Below are positions 52,660 through 60,955 of a stretch of DNA of 64,000 nt, piece after piece; within the stretch, counting starts at the first letter, position 1, and the number at the start of each line of letters is the position of its first letter. The position numbers and the translations under genes are program-made. The notes beneath the pieces are model-generated. The model did no database searches. It was not told where the DNA came from and was given only the letters and a program-made list of their open reading frames with translations. The stretch is taken from contig NZ_CP032762.1 in the NCBI RefSeq assembly GCF_003641205.1, forward strand, positions 2,170,001-2,234,000. The letters are read 5' to 3'. The stretch is from Rhodococcus sp. P1Y. GTDB taxonomy: Bacteria > Actinomycetota > Actinomycetes > Mycobacteriales > Mycobacteriaceae.

Positions 52660-52689
52660 TTGCTCATGAAGTGAATCTGTGCCCATAAT
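52660..52689 (+). promoter_or_regulatory. Candidate sigma-70 promoter of the CoA-transferase operon
   Basis: TTGCTC (52660-52665) and CATAAT (52684-52689) lie 18 bp apart, a good match to -35 and -10 elements. The operator-like GTGTG/CACAC elements follow directly downstream, about 47 nt before the ATG. Confidence 0.5.
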
Positions 52690-52699
52690 GTGAGTAGAA

Positions 52700-52724
52700 G
52701 TGTGGCCCGTCACACAGGCGTGTG
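52700..52724. promoter_or_regulatory. GTGTG/CACAC alternating palindrome, candidate IclR operator
   Basis: GTGTG (52700-52704), CACAC (52711-52715) and GTGTG (52720-52724) form two overlapping inverted repeats between the candidate promoter and the CoA-transferase start. Position would allow repression. The IclR gene at the other end of the operon is the obvious candidate regulator (inference). Confidence 0.4.
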
Positions 52725-52743
52725 TAGTACCGAAAGGGAACCG

Positions 52744-53928
52744 ATGTCCTTACCCCTCGATGGCGTCCGAGTGCTCGAACTCGGAAACTACATCGCCGCA
52801 CCCACAGCGGCGCGCATGCTCGCAGACTTCGGCGCCGAGGTGATCAAGGTCGAGCGGCCCGGTACCGGAGACGAACTGCGCAATTGGCGTCTCTACTCCG
52901 GGACGACCTCGATGCTGTACCGCACGATCAACCGGAACAAGAAGTCGATCGTCCTCGATCTGCGCACCGAGCAGGGCCGTCAGGACGTCATCGATCTTGC
53001 CGCCAAGAGCGACATCGTGCTCGAGAACTTTCGGCCTGGAACGCTGGAGAAGTGGGGCCTGTCTCCGGAGACGCTCAGTGCGAAGAATCCCGACCTGATC
53101 ATCACGCGCATCTCCGCATTCGGTCAGACCGGCCCGATGTCCGAGCGCCCCGGTTTCGCCGCAGTGGCCGAATCCTACGGGGGATTCCGTAACCTCGTCG
53201 GCGATCCGGATCGGCCGCCTGTACGCGTCGGGGTCTCGATCGGCGACTCCATCGCGGGGCTGTATGCCGCATTCGGTTGCGTCATGGCTCTTTTCCAGCG
53301 ACAGACCGCGAAAGCTGGTTTGTCGCTGGAGCAACGATCCATCGACGTCGCACTGAACGAGTCGATTCTGTCGATGATGGAATCACTCATCCCGGACTAT
53401 CTCGCCTACGGCGTCGAGCGCGAGCGAACCGGCGGACGGATGGAAGGTATTGCGCCTTCGAACGCATACATGTGCAACGACGGTCACTCGGTGGTCATCG
53501 CTGGGAACGGCGACGCGATCTTTCAGCGCTACATGGACACCATCGAGCGCCCGGACCTCGGGGCCGACCCGGAACTCGCGACGAACGCAGGCCGCTGGAA
53601 GCGTCGCGACGAACTCGACGCCGCGATCAGCGCCTGGACCGGAATGCGTTCGCGTGAACAGGCATTGAAGATTCTCGATGACGCAGGTGTGCCCTCAGGC
53701 CCGATCTACACCGCGGCCGATGTCGTCGCCGACGAGCAGTACGCGTCCCGGGACATGATTCAGCATTTCCCGGTCGACACGGGTGGCGACGAACCGGCCG
53801 ATGTGGGATTCGTCGGTATCGTGCCGGTGATCGGCGGGAAGTCGATTCCCATCAGGTCGGTCGGCCCCGATCTCGGTGAACACACCGCGGAAGTATTGAG
53901 AGACCTACTGGGCAGAGAGGACGCCTGA
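52744..53928 (+). CDS. CaiB/BaiF family CoA-transferase
   Basis: A 394-residue class III CoA-transferase. The family start LPLDGVRVLELGNYIAAPTAARMLADFGAEVIKVE is complete, followed by YRTINRNKKSIVLDLR, and the catalytic aspartate lies near SIGDSIAGLYAA (by alignment, typically an Asp in this region). It moves CoA from a donor such as succinyl-CoA to a carboxylic acid. Its stop overlaps the ATG of the lyase gene (TGATG), so the two are co-translated. Together they would activate and then cleave a branched hydroxy-acid. Confidence 0.93.
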   Translation: MSLPLDGVRVLELGNYIAAPTAARMLADFGAEVIKVERPGTGDELRNWRLYSGTTSMLYRTINRNKKSIVLDLRTEQGRQDVIDLAAKSDIVLENFRPGTLEKWGLSPETLSAKNPDLIITRISAFGQTGPMSERPGFAAVAESYGGFRNLVGDPDRPPVRVGVSIGDSIAGLYAAFGCVMALFQRQTAKAGLSLEQRSIDVALNESILSMMESLIPDYLAYGVERERTGGRMEGIAPSNAYMCNDGHSVVIAGNGDAIFQRYMDTIERPDLGADPELATNAGRWKRRDELDAAISAWTGMRSREQALKILDDAGVPSGPIYTAADVVADEQYASRDMIQHFPVDTGGDEPADVGFVGIVPVIGGKSIPIRSVGPDLGEHTAEVLRDLLGREDA

Positions 53929-54884
53929 TGTACGAGTTCGTACCCAAAGCCCAGTTGCGTGACGTCACGCTGCGCGACGGATTGCAACTGACCGGGAAGC
54001 TTCTCGACGTCGATCGGAAACTGCAGGTCGCACGCGGCTTGCTGAAGGCGGGCGTGCCCGCCCTCGAAATCGGGTCGATGGCGCGCGGAGATCTGGTGCC
54101 GCCCATGGCGAACACCCTCGAGGTCATCGGAGAACTCTCTGCGGAGGAGCTCGAACGCTGCTGGGTGTGGGTTGCGACGCCGCGACACGTCGAAAAGGCC
54201 GCTGCCGCAGGCGCACGCAACTTCCAATACTGTTTCTCGGCCTCCGACTCGCACAACGAGGCCAACATCGGGCGAACCACCGAGGCATCCCTCGCCGCGA
54301 TGCCCGACGCAGTGCAGATATCCCAGTCCGTCGGCGGGCAGATCGAACTGTGCATCGCCACGTCGTTCACCTGCCCGTTCGAAGGTCAGGTCCCGCAGGA
54401 GCGAGTACTGGCGATCGCCAACGACGAACGAGCAACCGGCACCAGCGATATCGTCATCTGCGACACGCTCGGCCAGGCTGTACCCGCTCAGGTGTCCTCC
54501 CTCGTGTCCCGCGTGGCCGCCGAATCGCCCGCCAGGCGCATCGTGTTCCACGGTCATGACACATGGGGACTCGGCGTCGCCAACACCCTTGCCGCGATCA
54601 CGGCGGGCGCCACGATGGTCGACGGTTCCCTCGGTGGTCTGGGCGGCTGCCCCTTCGCGCCCGGTGCAAGTGGAAACACCTCGAGCGAAGACATCTTGTT
54701 TGCCACCCGCCCGGACTGGTTCACACCCGATACGCTGGCAGGCATGGTCGAGATTTCCGAGAAGCTCCTCGCCGAACTCGGTGAGCCCATGCGCTCCAAA
54801 ACCGTCCAGGGTGCACGTTCAAGCCAATCTGGTCATTCCGCGGGCTCCACTCCTGCCGCCCGGGCTTTCGAGTGGGTCATATGA
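53928..54884 (+). CDS. HMG-CoA lyase-like aldolase
   Basis: A 318-residue TIM-barrel enzyme of the hydroxymethylglutaryl-CoA lyase family. It has LRDVTLRDGLQ with the substrate- and metal-binding Arg-Asp, the HGHDTWGLGVANT metal histidines, and GGLGGCPFAPGASGN with the active-site cysteine. The family cleaves a 3-hydroxy-3-branched acyl-CoA to an acyl-CoA and an oxo acid; HMG-CoA itself is only one possible substrate. It overlaps both neighbours. The following 2-hydroxyacid dehydrogenase suggests the oxo product is reduced, or generated from a hydroxy acid. Confidence 0.9.
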   Translation: MYEFVPKAQLRDVTLRDGLQLTGKLLDVDRKLQVARGLLKAGVPALEIGSMARGDLVPPMANTLEVIGELSAEELERCWVWVATPRHVEKAAAAGARNFQYCFSASDSHNEANIGRTTEASLAAMPDAVQISQSVGGQIELCIATSFTCPFEGQVPQERVLAIANDERATGTSDIVICDTLGQAVPAQVSSLVSRVAAESPARRIVFHGHDTWGLGVANTLAAITAGATMVDGSLGGLGGCPFAPGASGNTSSEDILFATRPDWFTPDTLAGMVEISEKLLAELGEPMRSKTVQGARSSQSGHSAGSTPAARAFEWVI

Positions 54885-55858
54885 GCAAAATTCTCGTCAC
54901 GACGCCGATTCCCGCTCCCGGCATGGACATTCTTGCTGCGGCGGGCGAGGTCGACGTCGTCGAACTCGACCACGACGGTCTGGTGGAGCGGTGCGCGTCG
55001 GGGGAGTACTCGGTGGTCGTGTCCCAACTCCGCGACCGTTTCGATGCGGAACTGCTCGCCTCTGCCAAGATCACCGGAATCTCCAACTATGCAGTGGGAT
55101 TCGACAACATCGATGTCGATGCAGCTACTGCGCGTGGCATCACCGTCGCCAATACTCCCGGTGTACTGACCAATTCGACGGCCGACATCGCGATGCTGCT
55201 GATCCTGTCCACTGCCCGGCGTGCGATCGAGGCAGATCACTTCGTTCGGTCCGGTGCGTTCACGGGCTGGGAACCGGAACTGCTGCTCGGCAGCGACGTG
55301 TCAGGCCAGGTGCTGGGCCTCGCCGGCTTCGGCCGGATTGCACGTGCCACCGCTTCTCGTGCACTCGGCTTCGGTATGACGGTCAAGTTCTGTCCCCGTC
55401 CGCCGTCCGATCGCGAGGTGACCGACGAGGAGTTGGGTGAGTTCGCGGGACGCGTCGAACACGTGTCGTGGGAAGAGCTGGTCGCGACGAGTGACTTTCT
55501 GTCCCTGCATGTTCCGCTGAGTGAATCCACCCACCACCTGGTCGACGAACGTGCGCTGTGGGCGATGAAGAATTCCGCGATCCTGATCAACACCGCTCGC
55601 GGGCCTGTGGTCGACGAGGCCGAACTCGTGCGAGCGCTGCGTGAGCGTGTCATCGCAGGCGCCGGGCTCGATGTGTACGAGCGCGAGCCCGCGCTGGAGC
55701 CCGGTCTTGCGGGACTGCCCAATACAGTTCTGTTGCCCCATGTCGGGAGTGCGACGGTCTCGGTCCGGTCCGAGATGGCTCGTCTGTGCGCAGAGAATGC
55801 CGCGGCGATGGCGACGGGTTCGCGCCCACTCCATCCCGTCAACTTTCAGGAAGGGTAA
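54881..55858 (+). CDS. D-2-hydroxyacid dehydrogenase
   Basis: A 325-residue NAD-dependent dehydrogenase, ATG overlapping the lyase stop. The cofactor-binding turn is VLGLAGFGRIARA, and the active-site Arg (NTARGPVVDEAELV), Glu (DVYEREP) and His (LLPHVGSAT) are all present. The closest named relatives are glyoxylate/hydroxypyruvate reductases. It would interconvert a 2-oxo acid and a D-2-hydroxy acid. Its end overlaps the convergent IclR gene by 13 bp. Context points to one pathway with the CoA-transferase and lyase. Confidence 0.92.
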   Translation: MSKILVTTPIPAPGMDILAAAGEVDVVELDHDGLVERCASGEYSVVVSQLRDRFDAELLASAKITGISNYAVGFDNIDVDAATARGITVANTPGVLTNSTADIAMLLILSTARRAIEADHFVRSGAFTGWEPELLLGSDVSGQVLGLAGFGRIARATASRALGFGMTVKFCPRPPSDREVTDEELGEFAGRVEHVSWEELVATSDFLSLHVPLSESTHHLVDERALWAMKNSAILINTARGPVVDEAELVRALRERVIAGAGLDVYEREPALEPGLAGLPNTVLLPHVGSATVSVRSEMARLCAENAAAMATGSRPLHPVNFQEG

Positions 55859-56622
55859 CGGCCGCCGAGGGTTCGGGTTATCTGCTCGGCGTGGGACACG
55901 AGCAGGTCCACCCACTCCTCGCACTGTGACAACGGCATTCGGAGGGTCGGGCCGCTGATGGTCAGCGCCCCGATGACATCGGCCGCCGAGTCGAACACCG
56001 GTGCCGACAAGCCCGACGCTCCGGACTCTCGCTCACCGGTTGTGATGGCGTACCCGTCGGCGCGGGCCTGGACCAAGGTCGCACGCAGGGTGTCCGCCTC
56101 GGTGATCGAGGCGTCGGTCATGGATTCGAGTGTGCCGGACAGTATCCGTTCGGCGAGTGCGTCGTCGTACGCGAGGAGGACCCTGCTCGCCGAGCCGACA
56201 TTCAACGGGATCACTTTGCCGACGTACATGTCTCGGCGTAGCGCATGCCTGGTCTCTGCGATCGCGACGCAGACGCGGTAGTTCTGTTCCGGGCGGAAGA
56301 AGCAGGTTGTTTCGGTTGTCAGATCCCGAACCTCTTTGAGTACTGGGTTGACGATCGACAGCACATCGAGGTCCTTGGTTGCCGTCGCGGCCCAGTAGGC
56401 CATCCTGACCCCGATTCGGATTCCGTCGCCACTGCGGTCCAGAAACCCTTGCGAGACCAAGTTTGTCACCAGTCGCTGAACCGTCGAGGTCGGAATACCC
56501 GTCGCGTGCTGGAGTTCGCCAAGGGTCATCGAGGGCTTGTCGAAGGAGAAAGCGTCGAGAATCTCGGTGATCTTGCCCAGCACCAGAAGTGGCTGCTGCT
56601 TGGATCCGTTCTCTTGGCTCAC
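55846..56622 (-). CDS. IclR family transcriptional regulator
   Basis: A 258-residue regulator from GTG 56622. The N-terminal winged helix is KITEILDAFSFDKPSMTLGELQHATGIPTSTVQRLVTNLVSQGFLDR, followed by the ligand-binding domain (VCVAIAETRHALRRDMYVGKVIPLNVGSASRVLLA and the ERESGASGLSAPVFDS region). IclR proteins sense organic acids and usually control neighbouring catabolic genes. Here it converges on the CoA-transferase operon, overlapping it by 13 bp. Its own start overlaps the TMEM175 stop by 4 nt. Confidence 0.92.
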   Translation of the reverse strand: MSQENGSKQQPLLVLGKITEILDAFSFDKPSMTLGELQHATGIPTSTVQRLVTNLVSQGFLDRSGDGIRIGVRMAYWAATATKDLDVLSIVNPVLKEVRDLTTETTCFFRPEQNYRVCVAIAETRHALRRDMYVGKVIPLNVGSASRVLLAYDDALAERILSGTLESMTDASITEADTLRATLVQARADGYAITTGERESGASGLSAPVFDSAADVIGALTISGPTLRMPLSQCEEWVDLLVSHAEQITRTLGGRYPS

Positions 56623-57218
56623 CTCTTCAACTTAGCCGTCCGGGACGCAATGATGCGACGGACGGGGGACTCGAGGCCGAGAATTGCCAATGACCACAGC
56701 CCGACAACGGTGAACGACAGTGCGCATGCGACCAGCATGAGGGCGGCGGTGATGATCCCTCCCACGAGGCTTCGTCCTGAGTTGTAGGGTGCGATGTCCG
56801 GGTTGCGCTCGATGACCCATTCGATGAGGGCAATCGCGATCACCGAGACTGAGATCGTGCCGACGTACAACGACGTCGCGCTCGGATCGAATCCGTCCTT
56901 CTCGGCGATCAACTTGGTCGGAAACGGTAGAAACACGATGCTGAGAAGCCAGAGAAAGTTGGCCCACGCCAACGGCATCGTGTAGCCCGTCAGGTCCTTG
57001 AAGATCGAGTGATGGGTGAGCCACAGCCGGAAGATCACCGCGAAACTGAGTACGAATGCGAGGATCTCGACGAAGTGCTCGGAGACCAGATCCCACGTGG
57101 TGAGGTCCGCGCTCGGTTCGGCGATGTCCACCAACGGCAGAATCAACAGCGTCGCCGCTATTGCCACCACGGCGTCGCTGAAATTGACGAGCCGCTCGAA
57201 ACCTCGCTGAGTCTCCAC
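56619..57218 (-). CDS. TMEM175 family potassium channel-like protein
   Basis: A 199-residue membrane protein with about six helices. GTG 57218 is used because a longer start would intrude into the flavoprotein gene. The family filter helix is ERLVNFSDAVVAIAATLLILPL, the FSD motif of TMEM175 channels, where hydrophobic residues form the ion gate. The rest is LTHHSIFKDLTGYTMPLAWANFLWLLSIVFLPFPT and further helices. Bacterial members form tetrameric potassium-permeable channels; the physiological role is unsettled. It is followed by the IclR gene with a 4-nt overlap, which may only reflect compactness. Confidence 0.9.
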   Translation of the reverse strand: METQRGFERLVNFSDAVVAIAATLLILPLVDIAEPSADLTTWDLVSEHFVEILAFVLSFAVIFRLWLTHHSIFKDLTGYTMPLAWANFLWLLSIVFLPFPTKLIAEKDGFDPSATSLYVGTISVSVIAIALIEWVIERNPDIAPYNSGRSLVGGIITAALMLVACALSFTVVGLWSLAILGLESPVRRIIASRTAKLKR

Positions 57219-57226
57219 CGATGTCC

Positions 57227-58666
57227 CTACTGCTGACGACGCGATTCGAGCAGCCGCAACCACACTTCGCTCACCGTCGGGTACGACGGCACAGCGTGCC
57301 ACAGATCGTCGAGGGTCACTTTGCCGACCAGCGCGACGGTGGCGGCATGGACCAACTCGTCGACGCCGGGGCCGACGAAGGTCGCGCCGACGATGACGTC
57401 CGCCGCCTTGTCGACCACCAACTGTGCGTGGCCCGAATAGTTGTCCTGATACAGCGACGACCCCGCGACTGCGATGTCGACGCCGAGAATTTCGACGTCG
57501 ATTCCGGCGTCCCGTGCTTGCTTCTCGGTGTGCCCGACGGCGGCTACCTGCAGCGGAGTGAACACGACCTGGGGTATCTGCCCGTGGTCCGCGCTCGCGG
57601 TGAAGCGCTTGCCGTGCAACGGTTTTCCGTCTGCGAGAGCGGCGATGACGTCACCGGCAACGCGGCCCTGGTATTTGCCCATGTGGGTGAGCGGCGCACG
57701 GCCGTTGATGTCGCCCGTCGCGTACAGCCACGGGGCGCCCGGTACCTGCAGATGATCGTCGACGTCGACGTACTTCCCGTCCTCCTGGCCGACCAGCGAC
57801 AGGCCGAGGTCGGTGCTCGCGGGCTTTCGGCCCGCCGCAACCAGGATTTCGTCGACCGTGATCGTTTCGCCACCCACGGTCAGTTCCGCGGGCCCTCCGT
57901 GAACCTTGCCGATGCCCGTGTCCTCGGCGGACGGCCTGGAAACGGCCGTCAGGTCGGCGTCGAAGATGATCTTTGCGCCGCGTTTCCGCAGGGCCTCGGC
58001 GACCAGATCGCTTGCGAACGGTTCGCTGCTCGCCAGGAGTCGGGATCCTCGGACGATCATCGTCACCTCGGATCCGAACGACAGCAGCCAGGTTGCCGCT
58101 TCCGAGGCGACGACCCCGCCCCCGATGACGGCCACTCGCTTGGGGATCTCGTGGATGTTGGTGGCGTCGCGGGAGGTCCACGGCAGTGCGTCGCGTAGTC
58201 CCTGCGTGTTCGGAACCGATGCTGTGGTGCCGGTAGCGAGGATCACCGCATGACGCGCGGTGAGCGTCCGGTCGCCGACCTCGACGGTCTTCTCGCCGCT
58301 GAGTCTGCCGTGGCCGCGGACCACCGAGATACCTGCGGATTCTGCCCAGTCGACCTGGGAGGAATCGTCGAGCGAATGTGTGAAGGATTCCCGACGTGCC
58401 AGGACGGCGTCGACGTCGAGCGTGCGCTCGCCGACGAGTTCCTTCACGCCCGGCATGTTGCGTGCCGTCTCCAGGACTTCGCTCGGCCGCAACAGTGCCT
58501 TGCTCGGCATGCACGCCCAGTACGAGCATTCGCCGCCGACCAGTTCGTGTTCGACGATCACCGCGGTGCGGTCGCTCCCGGCGATGGCGTAGCTCGCGGC
58601 GTTCTCGCCGACGGGACCGCCGCCGATCACGATGACATCGAATTCGTCCCTACTCTGCTCTGTCAT
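57227..58666 (-). CDS. FAD/NAD(P) flavoprotein disulfide reductase homologue
   Basis: A 479-residue class I pyridine nucleotide-disulfide oxidoreductase. FAD binding is VIVIGGGPVGENAASYA; the redox pair C47 and C52 is in GGECSYWACMPSK; the NAD(P) site is VAVIGGGVVASEAATWL; the second FAD contact is LYATGDIN. Near the C-terminus the dimer-interface histidine (HPT in lipoamide dehydrogenase) reads SYPTVSE, a Tyr in place of His. It thus has the disulfide but not the usual acid/base, so it is not a normal lipoamide dehydrogenase. Substrate may be a small disulfide or quinone. Confidence 0.87.
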   Translation of the reverse strand: MTEQSRDEFDVIVIGGGPVGENAASYAIAGSDRTAVIVEHELVGGECSYWACMPSKALLRPSEVLETARNMPGVKELVGERTLDVDAVLARRESFTHSLDDSSQVDWAESAGISVVRGHGRLSGEKTVEVGDRTLTARHAVILATGTTASVPNTQGLRDALPWTSRDATNIHEIPKRVAVIGGGVVASEAATWLLSFGSEVTMIVRGSRLLASSEPFASDLVAEALRKRGAKIIFDADLTAVSRPSAEDTGIGKVHGGPAELTVGGETITVDEILVAAGRKPASTDLGLSLVGQEDGKYVDVDDHLQVPGAPWLYATGDINGRAPLTHMGKYQGRVAGDVIAALADGKPLHGKRFTASADHGQIPQVVFTPLQVAAVGHTEKQARDAGIDVEILGVDIAVAGSSLYQDNYSGHAQLVVDKAADVIVGATFVGPGVDELVHAATVALVGKVTLDDLWHAVPSYPTVSEVWLRLLESRRQQ

Positions 58667-58695
58667 CACACCAGAGTGGCATAGGGTCCAAGGTC

Positions 58696-59454
58696 ATGGG
58701 GAAGACGAGGAACAAGATTCTGATCACCGGCGCGAGTTCGGGCCTCGGCGAAGAGATGGCCAGGCGTTTCGCTGCGCAGGGCAAAGACTTGGCGCTCTGT
58801 GCCAGGCGCCTGGACCGGCTCGAAACGCTGCGCGACGAACTGATCATCGCCAACCCGGGAATCTCCATTGCGATACGCAGCCTCGACGTCACCGACCACG
58901 ATGCCGTCGTGCGTGTTTTTGCCGAGATGCGGGACGAGCTCGGAGGACTCGACAGGGTGATCGTCAACGCCGGACTCGGTAAGGGCGCCAAGATCGGCAG
59001 TGGACGTGCCGACGCAAACCTTGCGACGGCACGCACCAACTTCATCGGCGCGCTGTCCCAGTGCGAGGCGGCGCTGGAGATCTTCCGGGCGCAGAAGTAC
59101 GGCCACCTGGTACTCGTATCCTCGATCAGCGCCGACCGAGGATTGCCAGGAGCGAAGGCCGTCTACTCCGCCAGCAAGGCAGGCGTCGCGGCGCTCGGTG
59201 AGGCTCTCTCGGCCGAACTGGCCAAGACGGACATCGTCGTCACCACACTCTTGCCAGGCTTCATCGCCACCGACATGTCCTCGAAGGCAGGCGACAACAA
59301 GGCTCTGACCGCGACCCTGGACGAGGGCGTCTCGGCTATGGTCACGGCCATCGAAAAGGAACCGCGGCGCGCAGCGTTGCCTGGGCTCAAGTGGCGCGGG
59401 ATCGATGCGGCACTGCGGTTCCTGCCGAACGAGGTCACCAACCGCCTCGTCTGA
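58696..59454 (+). CDS. Short-chain dehydrogenase/reductase
   Basis: A 252-residue classical SDR with no extension. The cofactor motif is ITGASSGLGEEMARRFAA; the NAG motif is VIVNAGLG; the catalytic serine is in LVLVSSISADRG and the YSASK tetrad follows (Y and K). The C-terminal PGFIATDM loop is standard. It reduces or oxidises a hydroxyl/keto group with NAD(P); the substrate is not deducible. The stop is 6 bp from the convergent DUF2630 gene. Confidence 0.92.
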   Translation: MGKTRNKILITGASSGLGEEMARRFAAQGKDLALCARRLDRLETLRDELIIANPGISIAIRSLDVTDHDAVVRVFAEMRDELGGLDRVIVNAGLGKGAKIGSGRADANLATARTNFIGALSQCEAALEIFRAQKYGHLVLVSSISADRGLPGAKAVYSASKAGVAALGEALSAELAKTDIVVTTLLPGFIATDMSSKAGDNKALTATLDEGVSAMVTAIEKEPRRAALPGLKWRGIDAALRFLPNEVTNRLV

Positions 59455-59460
59455 CCGTCT

Positions 59461-59706
59461 CTACTGCAGGTAGTGCTCGACCTGCTCGACGGGATTGGCC
59501 GTCGCCTCGTCAGGATTCTGTCCCGCGTCCAGACGTGCTCGGCGCTGGCGGAGGAGGTCCCAGCACTGATCGAGCGCGTGCTCGATCGACGCCAGTTGCG
59601 CCTGCTCGTCGACGGGGTCGAGCTCACCGGCCTCGGTCTGTGACCGCAGCTTGTGCTCGGTGGCCACCAGTTGCTCGATCTTGCTGTAGATGTCGTGCTC
59701 GCTCAT
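59461..59706 (-). CDS. DUF2630 family protein
   Basis: An 81-residue acidic, helical protein with the DUF2630 pattern: DIYSKIEQLVATEHKLRSQ, then LASIEHALDQCWDLLRQRRARLDAGQNPDEA. It probably forms a helical hairpin or coiled coil. The family is widespread in Actinobacteria with no known function. It stands alone, 6 bp from the convergent SDR stop. Confidence 0.93.
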   Translation of the reverse strand: MSEHDIYSKIEQLVATEHKLRSQTEAGELDPVDEQAQLASIEHALDQCWDLLRQRRARLDAGQNPDEATANPVEQVEHYLQ

Positions 59707-59746
59707 GGGTCCACGGTAGAACTTTCTCGGCCTACGCGCCCCCCTG

Positions 59747-60955
59747 CTACCACGACTTGTACTCGAACGCGCAGCCTTCGAGCACGGTGGCAGCGCGGTC
59801 GGCGAGAATCGGTGCGTACTGTTTCTCGGTAGCGACGAGCGACAGAGTCGTCGTCGCTTCCGTCCTCGAGACGTACGCGGAGAGAGCCGTCGCCGTGGTT
59901 TTGCCCTCGGCGCCTGGATGTATCGCCCGTGTCGCGAGGGAGCGTGCGCGACGGCCGGCGATGGACTCCAGTGCCGCCGGAATCGGGCCGATGTTGGAAC
60001 ACAGCACCCGAGCTGTACCGGGCGACGCTGTCAACGACGCTGCTTTCTCGTCCGACATCAGTTGCACCGCTTCTGCGGGAAATCCGCTCGGTGCACCCGC
60101 GGGCCTGCCGAACGCAGCTTTGGTCGCCGACTTGATCTGGAGGGCTGTGTCGGCGGCAGAGACTTCGACGGTCGCCATGCCGATCCGATTGGATCCCTTG
60201 ATCTTCGAACGGAACGGAACATTGACCGTGACGGGTTCGGATTCACCGAGCGCAGCAGCGACTCGTGCGACGACGGAGATGAACTCGGAGTTCGACAGTG
60301 TGGCATCGATGTCGAACACCGCAGAACTGATGTGCACGTCGTGCTTCTTCAGGGAGCGAGCGGCGCTTCGATACGCGCCTAGTTCGCGGCGTGCCGAACG
60401 GGTGTAGATCAGCCCGGCCGTGGCACGGATCGACGCGACGCTCACCCGGGCGGCAAGCGACAGTGCGTCGGCGAGATCCGAGGTGGATTTCGAGGGAGCA
60501 GGTCTGGGTGCGCGCCCGTCGAACGCTGCGCCCGCAGCCCGCACCAGTCCGGCCGCGTCGGCCAGCGCGTGCGAGCACACCAGGGACATGACTGTTCCGC
60601 CGGAGTCCGTGTGCACCAAAGACATACGCCATCCGGGACCGAGCTCAGGATCGAGGTCGACGTCGCCCTGTGCGTCGGCCCAGTCGAGCACATCGACGTC
60701 GGCTATGGGATCTGGTTCATAGGCCAGAGGGAGGGCGTCGGTGCACGGTCTCCATCGCCTACGTGCGCCGCGGATACGGGGAGTCACGACGCGTCGTCCG
60801 AGGTGCCCCAACGCGAGATTGGCATGCACCGCAGCGAAATCGACCACGTCGACGATTTCGTCGCTGCGCCAGATGCCCTGCAGGATGATCGGTAGTCCGT
60901 AACCTCGGTGCGTCCGCAGAAAGATGTCGTCGACGACGCTCAATCGATCGATCAC
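59747..60955 (-). CDS. WS/DGAT- or condensation-fold-like protein
   Basis: A 402-residue protein from GTG 60955, overlapping the crotonase stop by 4 nt. It begins LSVVDDIFLRTH and has VCSHALADAAGLVRA, an HxxxD-type active-site motif in a position comparable to the HHxxxDG of wax-ester synthase/acyl-CoA:diacylglycerol acyltransferases. A later segment, VNVPFRSKIKGSNRIGMATVEV, recalls the second half of that fold (the PVSxR...GN region). It may transfer acyl groups, but the glycine after the aspartate is missing. The call is family-level and tentative. Confidence 0.65.
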   Translation of the reverse strand: MIDRLSVVDDIFLRTHRGYGLPIILQGIWRSDEIVDVVDFAAVHANLALGHLGRRVVTPRIRGARRRWRPCTDALPLAYEPDPIADVDVLDWADAQGDVDLDPELGPGWRMSLVHTDSGGTVMSLVCSHALADAAGLVRAAGAAFDGRAPRPAPSKSTSDLADALSLAARVSVASIRATAGLIYTRSARRELGAYRSAARSLKKHDVHISSAVFDIDATLSNSEFISVVARVAAALGESEPVTVNVPFRSKIKGSNRIGMATVEVSAADTALQIKSATKAAFGRPAGAPSGFPAEAVQLMSDEKAASLTASPGTARVLCSNIGPIPAALESIAGRRARSLATRAIHPGAEGKTTATALSAYVSRTEATTTLSLVATEKQYAPILADRAATVLEGCAFEYKSW

